NCBI RefSeq assembly: GCF_030695065.1
Contig: NZ_JAUYTR010000016.1
Location: 1-64,000, forward strand
Length of the DNA: 64,000 nucleotides
Origin: Sediminibacterium sp.
GTDB taxonomy: Bacteria; Bacteroidota; Bacteroidia; Chitinophagales; Chitinophagaceae
Direction: 5' to 3'
The notes below the pieces were generated by a model. The model worked only from the letters and a program-made list of their open reading frames with translations, had not been told where the DNA came from and searched no databases. The translations under genes were made by a program, and so were the position numbers. The stretch's first letter is position 1; each line of letters opens with the position of its first letter. Of this stretch, positions 24,539 through 32,186 are shown one piece after another.

Positions 24539-26377
24539 TTAATTAAGTTTTGCTGTTATAGTATTGTACAAGTTTATAAATTCATCGTCTGCACCGTCAA
24601 GCCATGTCAATCGCAATTCGGCAAAAGTCAAATTGCAATAGTGGCGTTCTGCCACTTTGCTACCGCCCAAATGTCCTCTTATTCCACTATCAGGATAATC
24701 TTTACAAAAATTTTTCGCATGGTCAAAATCAGTATAGGTAATTACAGCACCGGGAACAAGCCTTTGCAATGCTGTTGGGTGCATATAATTTTCCAACAGT
24801 CTTTTCTTGGTAATCATAAAGTCTGTACCAACTGTCAATCCATAATTTGTAAGATTGGTTTCATTTGCTGAAACTGCTGCTGCATTATCCTTATCGCTAT
24901 CTAAAAAAATGAAAAACGGTTTTTCCAGTTTGGTAAACAAATCAAGGTTGACCCAATGTTTTACACCACCACAACCGCCAATTGGAATAATATTAATGCT
25001 CAACTCTTCAAATGTGTGAGTGATTAAGTTTGCTTGCTTATACAATGTAGCCTTGTGGTGCATTGCATTTACATCGTCAATTCCCTCAACAAGAAACAAC
25101 AGTCTTGAAGTAGAAAATAAAGGAGTGAAAGTATTGTCGGGCTTAATACCTAAATCAATTGCCAGTGCTTTATAGTCTATTGCATTTTGATTAACGGTGT
25201 AAACATTGTTCGGCTTTGAAATATGAATAATGTTGTGGCGTTTAGTGTTTCCAACAATTGTAGGCGAATGTGTTGAAGTAATTACCTGATAACCATTTTC
25301 AGTTAGTGTACTTAGTTTGTCAAATAAATTGTCCTGTGCAGAAGGATGTAAAAAAGTTTCAGGTTCCTCAAAGCCAAAAATGATTTGCTGTGTATCGTCT
25401 GTTCTTTCTGTTTCTGCCAGATACTCAAAGTAAGACATCATTGTGATTCTTCTAAACCCATCGCCCCGTGAACTTAAAGGAATATCGCTGCCGGAAGAAT
25501 CACTTATAAATGAAGTTGATATTAGTTTGCTCCAATCAAAATCTACTTTAGGTTTAACCTGTTCCCCTGTTTTTACAACATCATTTATTTTGTCAGTTAC
25601 TTTTTGTAAAACAGATTCCAACTTAGTTTTAATAGTGGTTTCCATTTCATCCGTATCTACTTCCTCTTTGATAAGCTTGAAAGCCATATCCTTGAAATAT
25701 TTCTGAATGGTTGTGTCAGTATCAGAAAGAGAAGTGTCGGCTTTGAAATATTGAAAAGAAGGCAACACTTTTTTTATAGCATCTCCAATTGCTTTCATTT
25801 TGGAAGTGCCAGTGCCGGGAATTTCTTCTACCTCGTAAGTAAAAGCAATATTATTTTCCTGATTAAATTCTCTAAGCTTTTCCCTTTTCTCTACGTTGTT
25901 GTACGCTTCACCATTGCCTTTTGCAGTTGCAATTGCATTGGCTGTGCATTGTGCAATAAGTTGTGCTTCTGTTTTGGAAATAAAATCGCTGTTGCCATTA
26001 TATTTTTTTCTAACAATAGAGGTTTTTGGTTTTGAAACATTTGTTTCTGTAACATTCCAAACCTTTTTCCAAACCAATTCATTTTCGTCATTGGTCAATT
26101 CTTCGCCTTCAATCGTAGTAAGTATTTCTTCGCCTAAAAGATATTGCTTGTTTTCGCAGTCAAAAAACAATTCAACAATAATTTGATTGTCCTGTGCTTG
26201 TACATTATAGTCAGCTCTTGATAAAGTTGTTTCATTCAACGAAGCATCCAATGCTTTTAGGATGGTTGACTTACCAGCATCATTTTGTCCAACGATACAA
26301 TTAAATAAATCGAAGTTTATGGTAATAGAACCGTTAATTCCTCTGAAATTTGTTATGATAGCTTTCTTTAAAATCAT
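24539..26377 (-). CDS. OLD-family ATPase with Toprim nuclease domain
   Basis: The 612-residue protein has an ABC/SMC-like ATPase: Walker A FNCIVGQNDAGKST (about residues 26-39), the signature-like region SRGDGFRRITMMSYFEY, and the Walker B-like IIFGFEEPETFLHPSAQ with an HSPTIVG switch. A C-terminal Toprim domain follows (LLFLVEGIDDVNAMH near residue 433; FIFLDSDKDN). OLD-family nucleases act in phage defence (P2 Old, GajA). It is sandwiched between an XRE regulator (4-bp overlap) and mod. No UvrD-like GajB partner is present, so it is not a standard Gabija pair. An accessory nuclease of the type III system is my inference. Confidence 0.88.
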   Translation of the reverse strand: MILKKAIITNFRGINGSITINFDLFNCIVGQNDAGKSTILKALDASLNETTLSRADYNVQAQDNQIIVELFFDCENKQYLLGEEILTTIEGEELTNDENELVWKKVWNVTETNVSKPKTSIVRKKYNGNSDFISKTEAQLIAQCTANAIATAKGNGEAYNNVEKREKLREFNQENNIAFTYEVEEIPGTGTSKMKAIGDAIKKVLPSFQYFKADTSLSDTDTTIQKYFKDMAFKLIKEEVDTDEMETTIKTKLESVLQKVTDKINDVVKTGEQVKPKVDFDWSKLISTSFISDSSGSDIPLSSRGDGFRRITMMSYFEYLAETERTDDTQQIIFGFEEPETFLHPSAQDNLFDKLSTLTENGYQVITSTHSPTIVGNTKRHNIIHISKPNNVYTVNQNAIDYKALAIDLGIKPDNTFTPLFSTSRLLFLVEGIDDVNAMHHKATLYKQANLITHTFEELSINIIPIGGCGGVKHWVNLDLFTKLEKPFFIFLDSDKDNAAAVSANETNLTNYGLTVGTDFMITKKRLLENYMHPTALQRLVPGAVITYTDFDHAKNFCKDYPDSGIRGHLGGSKVAERHYCNLTFAELRLTWLDGADDEFINLYNTITAKLN

Positions 26378-26682
26378 TTCTTGCCTTTGTTTTTCGTGAT
26401 GTACTTTACTCTTTCTTCTGCAACCTGCAGGGCTTTCAAAGCCATGTCTTCGTCCTCCACTTCATAAACCAATTTGTCGCTAAGCCATGCAACCAGCAAG
26501 TCATTTTCTTTTACTTTAAAATACTCGGCAAGCTTTACCACTTGTTCCCTTGAAGGCTTGCGTTGTCCTCTTTCAATTTTACTAAGTATTGCCTGGTCAA
26601 TGTCAAGGAAAGCAGCAACTGTCCGCAAGGGCAGTTCCTTGTTCTCTCTAAGTTTCCGTATTGTGTCGCCTAAGCTGTCCAT
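26374..26682 (-). CDS. XRE-family regulator heading the type III restriction operon
   Basis: I start the protein at 26682 (MDSLGDTIRKLRENKELP), giving about 102 residues. A longer reading frame would run through a promoter and operator, so it is unlikely. The helix-turn-helix covers about residues 5-60 (LRTVAAFLDIDQAILSKIERGQRKPS); a short acidic tail follows. It resembles controller proteins of restriction-modification systems, which delay nuclease expression after entry into a new host. It overlaps the OLD gene by 4 bp (ATGA). A palindrome TTTGAC-N7-GTCAAA lies 16 bp upstream and overlaps the -7 box, so autorepression is likely. Confidence 0.87.
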   Translation of the reverse strand: MDSLGDTIRKLRENKELPLRTVAAFLDIDQAILSKIERGQRKPSREQVVKLAEYFKVKENDLLVAWLSDKLVYEVEDEDMALKALQVAEERVKYITKNKGKK

Positions 26683-26697
26683 TTTGAACGATTGTAT

Positions 26698-26716
26698 TTT
26701 GACATAATTTGTCAAA
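26698..26716 (-). promoter_or_regulatory. Palindromic operator TTTGAC-N7-GTCAAA of the XRE regulator
   Basis: A perfect 6-bp inverted repeat with 7-bp spacing lies 15 bp upstream of the XRE start codon and covers the -7 promoter box. This is the expected position for an autorepressor site. Confidence 0.65.
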
Positions 26717-26744
26717 TTTATAAACTGTCGCTCTGTTGAGCAAA
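26713..26744 (-). promoter_or_regulatory. Bacteroidota-type promoter of the defence operon
   Basis: On the minus strand TTTG (26741-26744), 20 nt, then TAAATTTG (26713-26720) fits the Bacteroidota sigma-A consensus TTTG-N19/21-TANNTTTG exactly. Transcription would start within the palindromic operator, about 30 bp from the XRE ATG. Confidence 0.7.
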
Positions 26745-26898
26745 GATTTGTTGCTGAAGTTTTCAACATAATGTTCATAGATATTCGTCAGCCATGGGTG
26801 GTGGGTGGGCTTTGGTGTTCAGTATAGGTATTTGTTGATGTATTTAGTTGAAGCCGATAAGAATTCCGTCCGCTGGGGTGGGTCGGCTGTGCGTTGGC

Positions 26899-26964
26899 AT
26901 TTTTAGCTCTTTGCAAGGTTGGCTTTGTGTCGGGGTTTTGTGTGCCTTGCAATGTGCTAAAAAT
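26899..26964. repeat. Covarying hairpin, copy C
   Basis: Outer arm ATTTTTAGC (26899-26907) pairs perfectly with GCTAAAAAT (26956-26964), then TCT/TGT and the constant core TTGCAAGG/CCTTGCAA. The AT-rich outer stem is unlike the other copies, which is strong evidence that pairing and not sequence is kept. Upstream DNA (26,778-26,890) is a diverged relative of the sequence before copy B2. Confidence 0.8.
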
Positions 26965-27021
26965 AGCATGGGGTCGGGTCGGCAAAGTCATGGATGCTTG
27001 TATATGTGTAGGATGTTCAAT

Positions 27022-27036
27022 AGGGTGACGTACAAC
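27022..27036. repeat. Unit end motif AGGGTGACGTACAAC (right end of defence module)
   Basis: It is identical to 19925-19939. Beyond it the sequence changes abruptly to AT-rich DNA without the 199-nt site, so it may mark the outer boundary of the last unit. Confidence 0.65.
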
Positions 27037-27390
27037 ATTTAAATATGCGCTACTCAAATTCCAATCTAAATTTCGATTAAGCTAATATTTAAGTATTTAG
27101 TATTATACATTTTAAATTTCTCTTACGTCAATACATTTATACTTTTTGAATTGATATAAGAAATTATCTAATTATACATTTTCGATTTTTTGTCATATTT
27201 ATTTCAAAGCAATGCCCCCTGACTCCCAGACACAAAATTCTAGGGTCAGTAAAACACTAACAAACAATAACAATTGGGGAGGAATAAATTGGGATTTGAA
27301 AGTTATAAATAAATTATTATATGAAGAAATAATTATAATAGCTAGTGAGAATATTTTCTCGATGATTCAGAGAGTGCAGGATTCGCTGCG

Positions 27391-27548
27391 CTGAACTTCG
27401 TTCAGCTTGCAGTTCCCAAGAGGGGGGCGTACCCAAAGACCCTGCAACGCTTGCAGCGTTGCTCGGGGTTTTCCATTTTCGCGCTTACAAAAGCAAGCTT
27501 TTGAAGCCCTCAAATAGAAAACCCCGGTACTGCGTACCAGGGTCTTTG
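27391..27548 (-). repeat. Cluster of nested palindromes directly after the tRNA-Leu 3' end
   Basis: Outer arms CAAAGACCCTG (27434-27444) and CAGGGTCTTTG (27538-27548) pair over 11 bp. Inside are GCAACGC/GCGTTGC (27444-27462), a second long stem CGGGGTTTTC/GAAAACCCCG (27464-27473 with 27517-27526) that encloses CAAAAGC/GCTTTTG (27488-27503), and GGTAC/GTACC. A further hairpin GCTGAAC/GTTCAGC lies at 27391-27407. On the minus strand this forms a branched structure starting at the tRNA 3' trailer. It may aid tRNA end formation or be a REP-type repeat. Confidence 0.7.
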
Positions 27549-27632
27549 TGCCCAGAACAGGAATCGAACCTGCACTACCTTGCGATAACCAGATTTTGAG
27601 TCTAGCGCGTCTACCAATTCCGCCATCTGGGC
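27549..27632 (-). tRNA. tRNA-Leu(CAA)
   Basis: Read on the minus strand, the 84-nt gene has acceptor arms GCCCAGA/TCTGGGC, a D-arm with AATTGGTAGACG, an anticodon loop CTCAAAA (anticodon CAA), a long class II variable arm, and a T-loop TTCGATTC. CCA is not encoded. The 3' end faces the accessory region. The next gene upstream is hscB. Confidence 0.95.
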
Positions 27633-27645
27633 TTGAAATGGAGTG

Positions 27646-27676
27646 CAATATTAGCCCATGCACGCATAATTTCCAA
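27646..27676 (-). promoter_or_regulatory. Probable promoter of tRNA-Leu
   Basis: On the minus strand TTGG (27673-27676), 19 nt, then TAATATTG (27646-27653) is close to the Bacteroidota consensus TTTG-N19-TANNTTTG (one mismatch in each box) and lies 14 bp before the mature tRNA 5' end. Confidence 0.5.
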
Positions 27677-27682
27677 AATATT

Positions 27683-28189
27683 CTATTGAAGTCCCGATAT
27701 AATTCTATCGAGGTACTTTTTTTTGAAGTAATAGTCTTTTACTTGCAGCAACTCTTTTTCGGTAGAAGTATTTTCCGAATAATTACCCATAACTGGTTCA
27801 ATAGCTTCATATAGTTCTGTTTCTAAGTTTTTGGCAGTGGCCATTAGGGCCGCTACGGCGCTGGTGTCGGTTTTGTCCAACTCCATCACCTGCTCGTTCA
27901 AGTCCATTACTTCCATCAAGAAATCGGGTGGGAGGTTGTATTTTTCTTCTTCCTGTAATAATCCCTTGCTGGTGAGTATATACTTAATCAACAAATCCTT
28001 GTTCAATAAGGTTTTGTAGGCTTCGTTTATCATGGCCGATTTCTCTAACACTTCTTGCTGCTCGGTTGCGGTGCCGCCGCCGTTGAAGTCGGGGTGGTGG
28101 GCTCTGCTTAGTTCGTAAAACTTTTTTCGTACGGCTGCGGCGTCTATTGTAAAGCTGGGTGCGATGCCGTATAACTCAAAATAATTCAT
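27683..28189 (-). CDS. hscB: Fe-S cluster co-chaperone HscB (J-domain)
   Basis: The 168-residue protein has an N-terminal J domain (about residues 1-70) with the HPD motif in SRAHHPDFNGG and a C-terminal three-helix region (LNEQVMELDKTD) that binds the scaffold IscU. It works with the Hsp70 HscA to release Fe-S clusters from IscU. Length is typical. It stands alone: other isc genes are not in the window. It is divergent from the dehydrogenase-like gene at 28277, with fewer than 90 bp between the two starts. Confidence 0.88.
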   Translation of the reverse strand: MNYFELYGIAPSFTIDAAAVRKKFYELSRAHHPDFNGGGTATEQQEVLEKSAMINEAYKTLLNKDLLIKYILTSKGLLQEEEKYNLPPDFLMEVMDLNEQVMELDKTDTSAVAALMATAKNLETELYEAIEPVMGNYSENTSTEKELLQVKDYYFKKKYLDRIISGLQ

Positions 28190-28276
28190 GGCGCAAAATT
28201 AAGCCCTTGGTTTTATAAATGATAAATATCATTCCTCGGCTCGTGGCAATAAACTAAATTCGTGAAAATTTTTTCG

Positions 28277-29479
28277 ATGCTTGTTATTGGCCTAATTAGA
28301 GAGGGTAAAGTTCCTGCGGATAATCGCGTTGCGCTTACGCCTGCGCAGTGTAGGTTTCTCATGAAAAATGTAGAGAATGTAGTGGTGTATGTGGAGCCTT
28401 CTCCCAATCGTTGTTATTCGGATTCGGAGTATGAAAAAGCGGGGGCGATCTTGTCTAATGATTTGTCCAATTGTAATTTGTTGTTGGGGATTAAGGAAGT
28501 GCCCGTGAGTCAACTCATTCCCAACAAGCGCTATATGTTCTTTTCGCATACCAAGAAATTGCAGCCTTATAACCGTGCCCTTATGCAGGCCATGGTGCTG
28601 AAAAATATTACCCTGATCGATTATGAATGCCTGGAGCACAATGATGGGCAGCGCATCATTGGATTTGGTTTTTTTGCTGGTATAGTGGGCGCGCACAATG
28701 GTATCATGGCTTATGGTAATCGCACGGGTGCGTTTAAGTTGGAAAGGGTGCACAAAATCAAAGACTATCGTGCGCTCATTCATACTTATTTTGGTTTGAA
28801 ATTGCCGCCCATTAAAATTGCGGTAACGGGTAGTGGGAGAGTGGCTCATGGTATTTTAGAAATCATGAACCTCTTAGATGTACAGGAAGTGGAGCCCGAT
28901 GAATACTTGTCCAAGTCCTTTGACTATCCGGTATATGTGCATCTCAAGGGTAATAATTTGTACCAGCACAGCATTAATAAAACTTACCATCGCAATCATT
29001 TTCACGAGCATCCTGAGGAATACTCTTGTTTGTTCGAGCAATATGCGGGGCATACCGATATTCTCATGAATGGGATTTATTGGGGCACCAATGTGCCTCG
29101 TTTGTTCTCAATGGAATCCATGCAGTCCAATCATTTCAAGATCCAAACCATTGCCGATATTACCGACGATAAGCATGGCTCTGTGCCTTGTAACCTGGGT
29201 GATGCTACCATTGACAATCCGGTGTATGGCGTCAATAAATTAACGGGTGAACAAACCGATCCTTATTTGCCCAATTCGGTTGACGTTATGGCCGTGGGTA
29301 ACCTGCCCAATGAATTGCCGCGCGATGCCAGCCGTTATTTTGGTGAGCAGCTCATCAAATATATTTTAGACGATGTACGCAAAGGGGGGGCTGCCGTTAT
29401 TGAGCGGGCTACTATTTTAGACAAGGGTAAACTAACCGAACCTTTTGAATATTTAAAAGATTACGCGGCGCTGGATTAG
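28277..29479 (+). CDS. Alanine dehydrogenase/saccharopine dehydrogenase-like oxidoreductase (LYS1-type)
   Basis: The 400-residue protein has an AlaDh/PNT N-terminal-type domain (IGLIREGKVPADNRVALTP) and a Rossmann domain (KIAVTGSGRVAHGILEIM, about residue 175). It resembles eukaryotic NAD-dependent saccharopine dehydrogenase (LYS1) more than canonical alanine dehydrogenase; the bacterial versions in Bacteroidota lack an assigned substrate. I prefer ATG 28277 over the in-frame GTG at 28262 because the conserved segment begins directly after it. Cytoplasmic, monocistronic; the convergent mutS ends 28 bp away. Confidence 0.8.
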   Translation: MLVIGLIREGKVPADNRVALTPAQCRFLMKNVENVVVYVEPSPNRCYSDSEYEKAGAILSNDLSNCNLLLGIKEVPVSQLIPNKRYMFFSHTKKLQPYNRALMQAMVLKNITLIDYECLEHNDGQRIIGFGFFAGIVGAHNGIMAYGNRTGAFKLERVHKIKDYRALIHTYFGLKLPPIKIAVTGSGRVAHGILEIMNLLDVQEVEPDEYLSKSFDYPVYVHLKGNNLYQHSINKTYHRNHFHEHPEEYSCLFEQYAGHTDILMNGIYWGTNVPRLFSMESMQSNHFKIQTIADITDDKHGSVPCNLGDATIDNPVYGVNKLTGEQTDPYLPNSVDVMAVGNLPNELPRDASRYFGEQLIKYILDDVRKGGAAVIERATILDKGKLTEPFEYLKDYAALD

Positions 29480-29506
29480 TCAAAATTAAATACAATCGTA
29501 TAAAAT

Positions 29507-32143
29507 CTATTTCAGCAAAGCCTTGATATCATTGAGTTTCATCAATGCTTCTACGGGCGTTAATTGATTAATGTCTATTGCATTTAGTTTTGCTCGGATG
29601 CTTTCGAAGGTTTCGGTATGTGCATCAAATATGCTCAACTGCACTTTGGGTACAGATGCATTTTGCACAGCCACACTCACTATGTTGTTACCAGACTCTC
29701 TTAGCGTTTGGTTGCCCGCTTCTTCTCGTACATGCTCTTTCTCTAACTGCTCCATTATCGCTGTTGCTCGGTTAATTAATGCAGTAGGCATGCCCGCCAT
29801 TTTTGCTACCTGTATACCAAAGCTATGCGTGCTGCCGCCGGTGGCCATTTTGCGCAGGAAAATAATTTTATTGTTTAGCTCTTTGTGTGTGATATGGTAG
29901 TTTTTCACGCGCGCTAAATGTTCTTCCAATTCATTCAATTCATGGTAGTGCGTGGCAAATAAGGTCTTTGGCGCAAAAAGACTGTTGTGTATATATTCCA
30001 CCATACTCCATGCAATGGAAATACCATCATAAGTGGCCGTGCCTCTTCCTATTTCGTCTAATAAAATCAAGGAGCGCTCACTCATATTATTGATGATGCT
30101 TGCTGTTTCGTTCATCTCTACCATGAAGGTAGATTCTCCTCCACTTAAATTATCAGATGCGCCAACACGGGTAAATATTTTATCGGTTAGGGGAATCATT
30201 GCCGCCGCTGCGGGTACAAAAGATCCCATATGGGCCATCAAGGTAATGATGGCAGTTTGTCTTAAGAGCGCACTCTTACCACTCATATTCGGCCCCGTTA
30301 AAATAATGATTTGCTGATCGGTTTTATTTAATTCAATATCGTTCGACACATATTGCTCATCCAATGCCAGCTTGCGTTCTATTACTGGGTGGCGGCCTTC
30401 TTTAATCTGCAATTCCAATCCCTCATGTATCACTGGTTTTCTGTATTGGTATTGCATGGCATTCTCTGCAAAACAAATAATACAATCCAAGGTAGCCAGT
30501 ATATTTCCGTTTACTTGTATGGGCGCGATATAGGTTTGTAAATCGGTAATGAGTTGATTGTATAACTCTTGCTCAATCGCTAATATCTTGTCTTCGGCTC
30601 CAATAATTTTTTCTTCGTATTCTTTTAATTCCGGCGTGATGTATCGCTCTGCATTGGTAAGGGTTTGTTTTCTAATCCAATCCGCCGGTACTTTGTTTTT
30701 ATGCGAATTGGTGACTTCTAAATAATAACCAAACACATTGTTGAAACTAATTTTGAGCGAGTTAATTCCGGTTCTTTCTGCTTCTCTTTCTTGTATGTTT
30801 ACCAAGAATTCTTTTCCGCCATTGGCTATATTTCTTAATTGATCCAACTCTTCATGTACGCCTGCTGCGATTACGCCGCCTTTGTTAATGAGTACCGCTG
30901 GGTTCTCTTGTATCTCTTTATTAATGCGGGTTTGCATGGTTTCGCAGGCATCCAAGTTATTCGATAATTTGCGCAACCATTGGTTGGGGCTATCACTCAG
31001 TAGGGCTTTTACAATAGCCGTCTGTTCCAATCCCCTGGCCAATTGTACTACTTCTCTTGGGCCAATTTTTCTTAAAGCAATTTTACTCACCAAACGTTCT
31101 ATATCTCCACAAGCTTTAATGGCTGCTGATAATTGTTGTCTTAGTTCGGTTTGTACAATGCTGTATTCAACGGCTTCTAGGCGTTCTTCAATTTGTTCTT
31201 TGTTCTTTAGTGGAAATACCAACCATCTTTTCAATAGTCTGGCTCCCATGGCACTCACCGTATTGTCTATCACTTGCAATAAACTGGTATGGCCTTCCGA
31301 CTGCATGGGCAGCAATTCTAAATTGCGTATGGTAAATCGATCCATCCACAAAAACTGATCGCGTTCTATGCGTTGTATCTGCGTAATATGTTGCAGGTGC
31401 GGGTGCTCGGTATCTTTTAAATAATGTAAGATGGCACTTGCAGCAATGATGGCTGCGGGCATCAAATCAATTCCAAATCCCTTTAGGGAATGGGTATTGA
31501 ATTGCTTGACTAAATTTTCTTTGGCAAATCCTTCTTCAAATATCCATCGCTCCATGGTATAGGTATAAAACCTCGTGCCATATTGCTCTTTAAATTTCTT
31601 TAGATAACTGCGTTCAAATATGACTTCTGCGGGTTGCATGCTCTGCAACAACTTGTCTATATATTCTTCGTTTCCTTCCGCTGCAAAAAATTCTCCTGTT
31701 GAAATATCGAGTAATGCTATGCCGGTATTGGCTTCGGTATAATGTACGGCGGCTAAAAAATTATTGCTTTTGTTTTCCAGCAGTTTATCGCTGGTGGCAA
31801 TGCCGGGTGTAACCATTTCTGTTACCCCTCTTTTTACAATGCCCTTGACCATTTTAGGGTCTTCTAACTGATCGCAGATGGCTACTCGATGGCCTGCTTT
31901 TACCAGCTTGTGTAAATAAGTTTCTAGTGAATGATGCGGAAAGCCAGCTAGTTCGCTGGATGCGGCTGCCCCATTGTTTCTCTTGGTAAGGGTAATGCCC
32001 AACACACGTGACGCTATAATAGCGTCTTCTCCAAATGTTTCGTAGAAATCACCTACTCTAAATAACAAAACAGCATCGGGATATTTTTGCTTAATAGCCC
32101 GATGCTGCTGCATTAAAGGTGTATCGTTTCCAGATTTTGCCAT
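29507..32143 (-). CDS. mutS: DNA mismatch repair protein MutS
   Basis: The 878-residue protein has the N-terminal mismatch-recognition domain with the Phe-x-Glu motif (VGDFYETFGEDA), connector, lever and clamp domains, and the C-terminal ATPase with Walker A TGPNMSGKS (about residues 613-621) and the LLDEIGRGTATYDG Walker B. All marks of MutS1 are intact, so mismatch repair is expected to work. A TATATTTG -7-like box at 32149-32156 (minus strand) is only a few bases before the ATG, suggesting a very short leader. Confidence 0.97.
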   Translation of the reverse strand: MAKSGNDTPLMQQHRAIKQKYPDAVLLFRVGDFYETFGEDAIIASRVLGITLTKRNNGAAASSELAGFPHHSLETYLHKLVKAGHRVAICDQLEDPKMVKGIVKRGVTEMVTPGIATSDKLLENKSNNFLAAVHYTEANTGIALLDISTGEFFAAEGNEEYIDKLLQSMQPAEVIFERSYLKKFKEQYGTRFYTYTMERWIFEEGFAKENLVKQFNTHSLKGFGIDLMPAAIIAASAILHYLKDTEHPHLQHITQIQRIERDQFLWMDRFTIRNLELLPMQSEGHTSLLQVIDNTVSAMGARLLKRWLVFPLKNKEQIEERLEAVEYSIVQTELRQQLSAAIKACGDIERLVSKIALRKIGPREVVQLARGLEQTAIVKALLSDSPNQWLRKLSNNLDACETMQTRINKEIQENPAVLINKGGVIAAGVHEELDQLRNIANGGKEFLVNIQEREAERTGINSLKISFNNVFGYYLEVTNSHKNKVPADWIRKQTLTNAERYITPELKEYEEKIIGAEDKILAIEQELYNQLITDLQTYIAPIQVNGNILATLDCIICFAENAMQYQYRKPVIHEGLELQIKEGRHPVIERKLALDEQYVSNDIELNKTDQQIIILTGPNMSGKSALLRQTAIITLMAHMGSFVPAAAAMIPLTDKIFTRVGASDNLSGGESTFMVEMNETASIINNMSERSLILLDEIGRGTATYDGISIAWSMVEYIHNSLFAPKTLFATHYHELNELEEHLARVKNYHITHKELNNKIIFLRKMATGGSTHSFGIQVAKMAGMPTALINRATAIMEQLEKEHVREEAGNQTLRESGNNIVSVAVQNASVPKVQLSIFDAHTETFESIRAKLNAIDINQLTPVEALMKLNDIKALLK

Positions 32144-32186
32144 GGCAACAAATATAACGATACGCGTATTAAAAAAACCGATTCAA

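Larger units (their letters stand above)
26745..27548. other. Non-coding stretch from defence operon to tRNA-Leu; probable right edge of the accessory region
   Basis: It contains hairpin C, the end motif at 27022-27036, about 320 bp of AT-rich DNA (27,040-27,360) with a small inverted repeat around 27,218-27,247 (CTGAC-CC against GG-GTCAG), and the palindromic block next to tRNA-Leu. A 60-codon open frame at 27212-27394 has no recognisable product. No integrase or transposase fragment is seen. Confidence 0.6.

Noticed and set aside
24539..26377. Gabija (GajA/GajB) defence pair
   Set aside because: The OLD/Toprim protein resembles GajA but no UvrD-like GajB follows; mod and res do.
13711..26964. 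CRISPR array
   Set aside because: Only five copies, kilobases apart, no regular spacers and no cas genes.
26788..27057. 89- and 64-codon frames over hairpin C
   Set aside because: They are repeat-derived; reading frames are not kept between copies while base pairing is.
1..27100. Prophage or complete ICE
   Set aside because: No integrase, relaxase, tra, capsid or terminase genes are visible in the window.
27212..27394. 60-codon open frame in the AT-rich stretch
   Set aside because: It has an Asn-rich, featureless product, no promoter and no known relatives by eye; it is likely chance.
27367..27663. 98-codon minus-strand frame across tRNA-Leu
   Set aside because: Its product is the well-known spurious translation of a tRNA gene (IGRRARLKIW-type).
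28292..28849. 185-codon minus-strand frame opposite the dehydrogenase-like gene
   Set aside because: It is an antisense shadow; Arg/His/Thr-rich composition with no domain.
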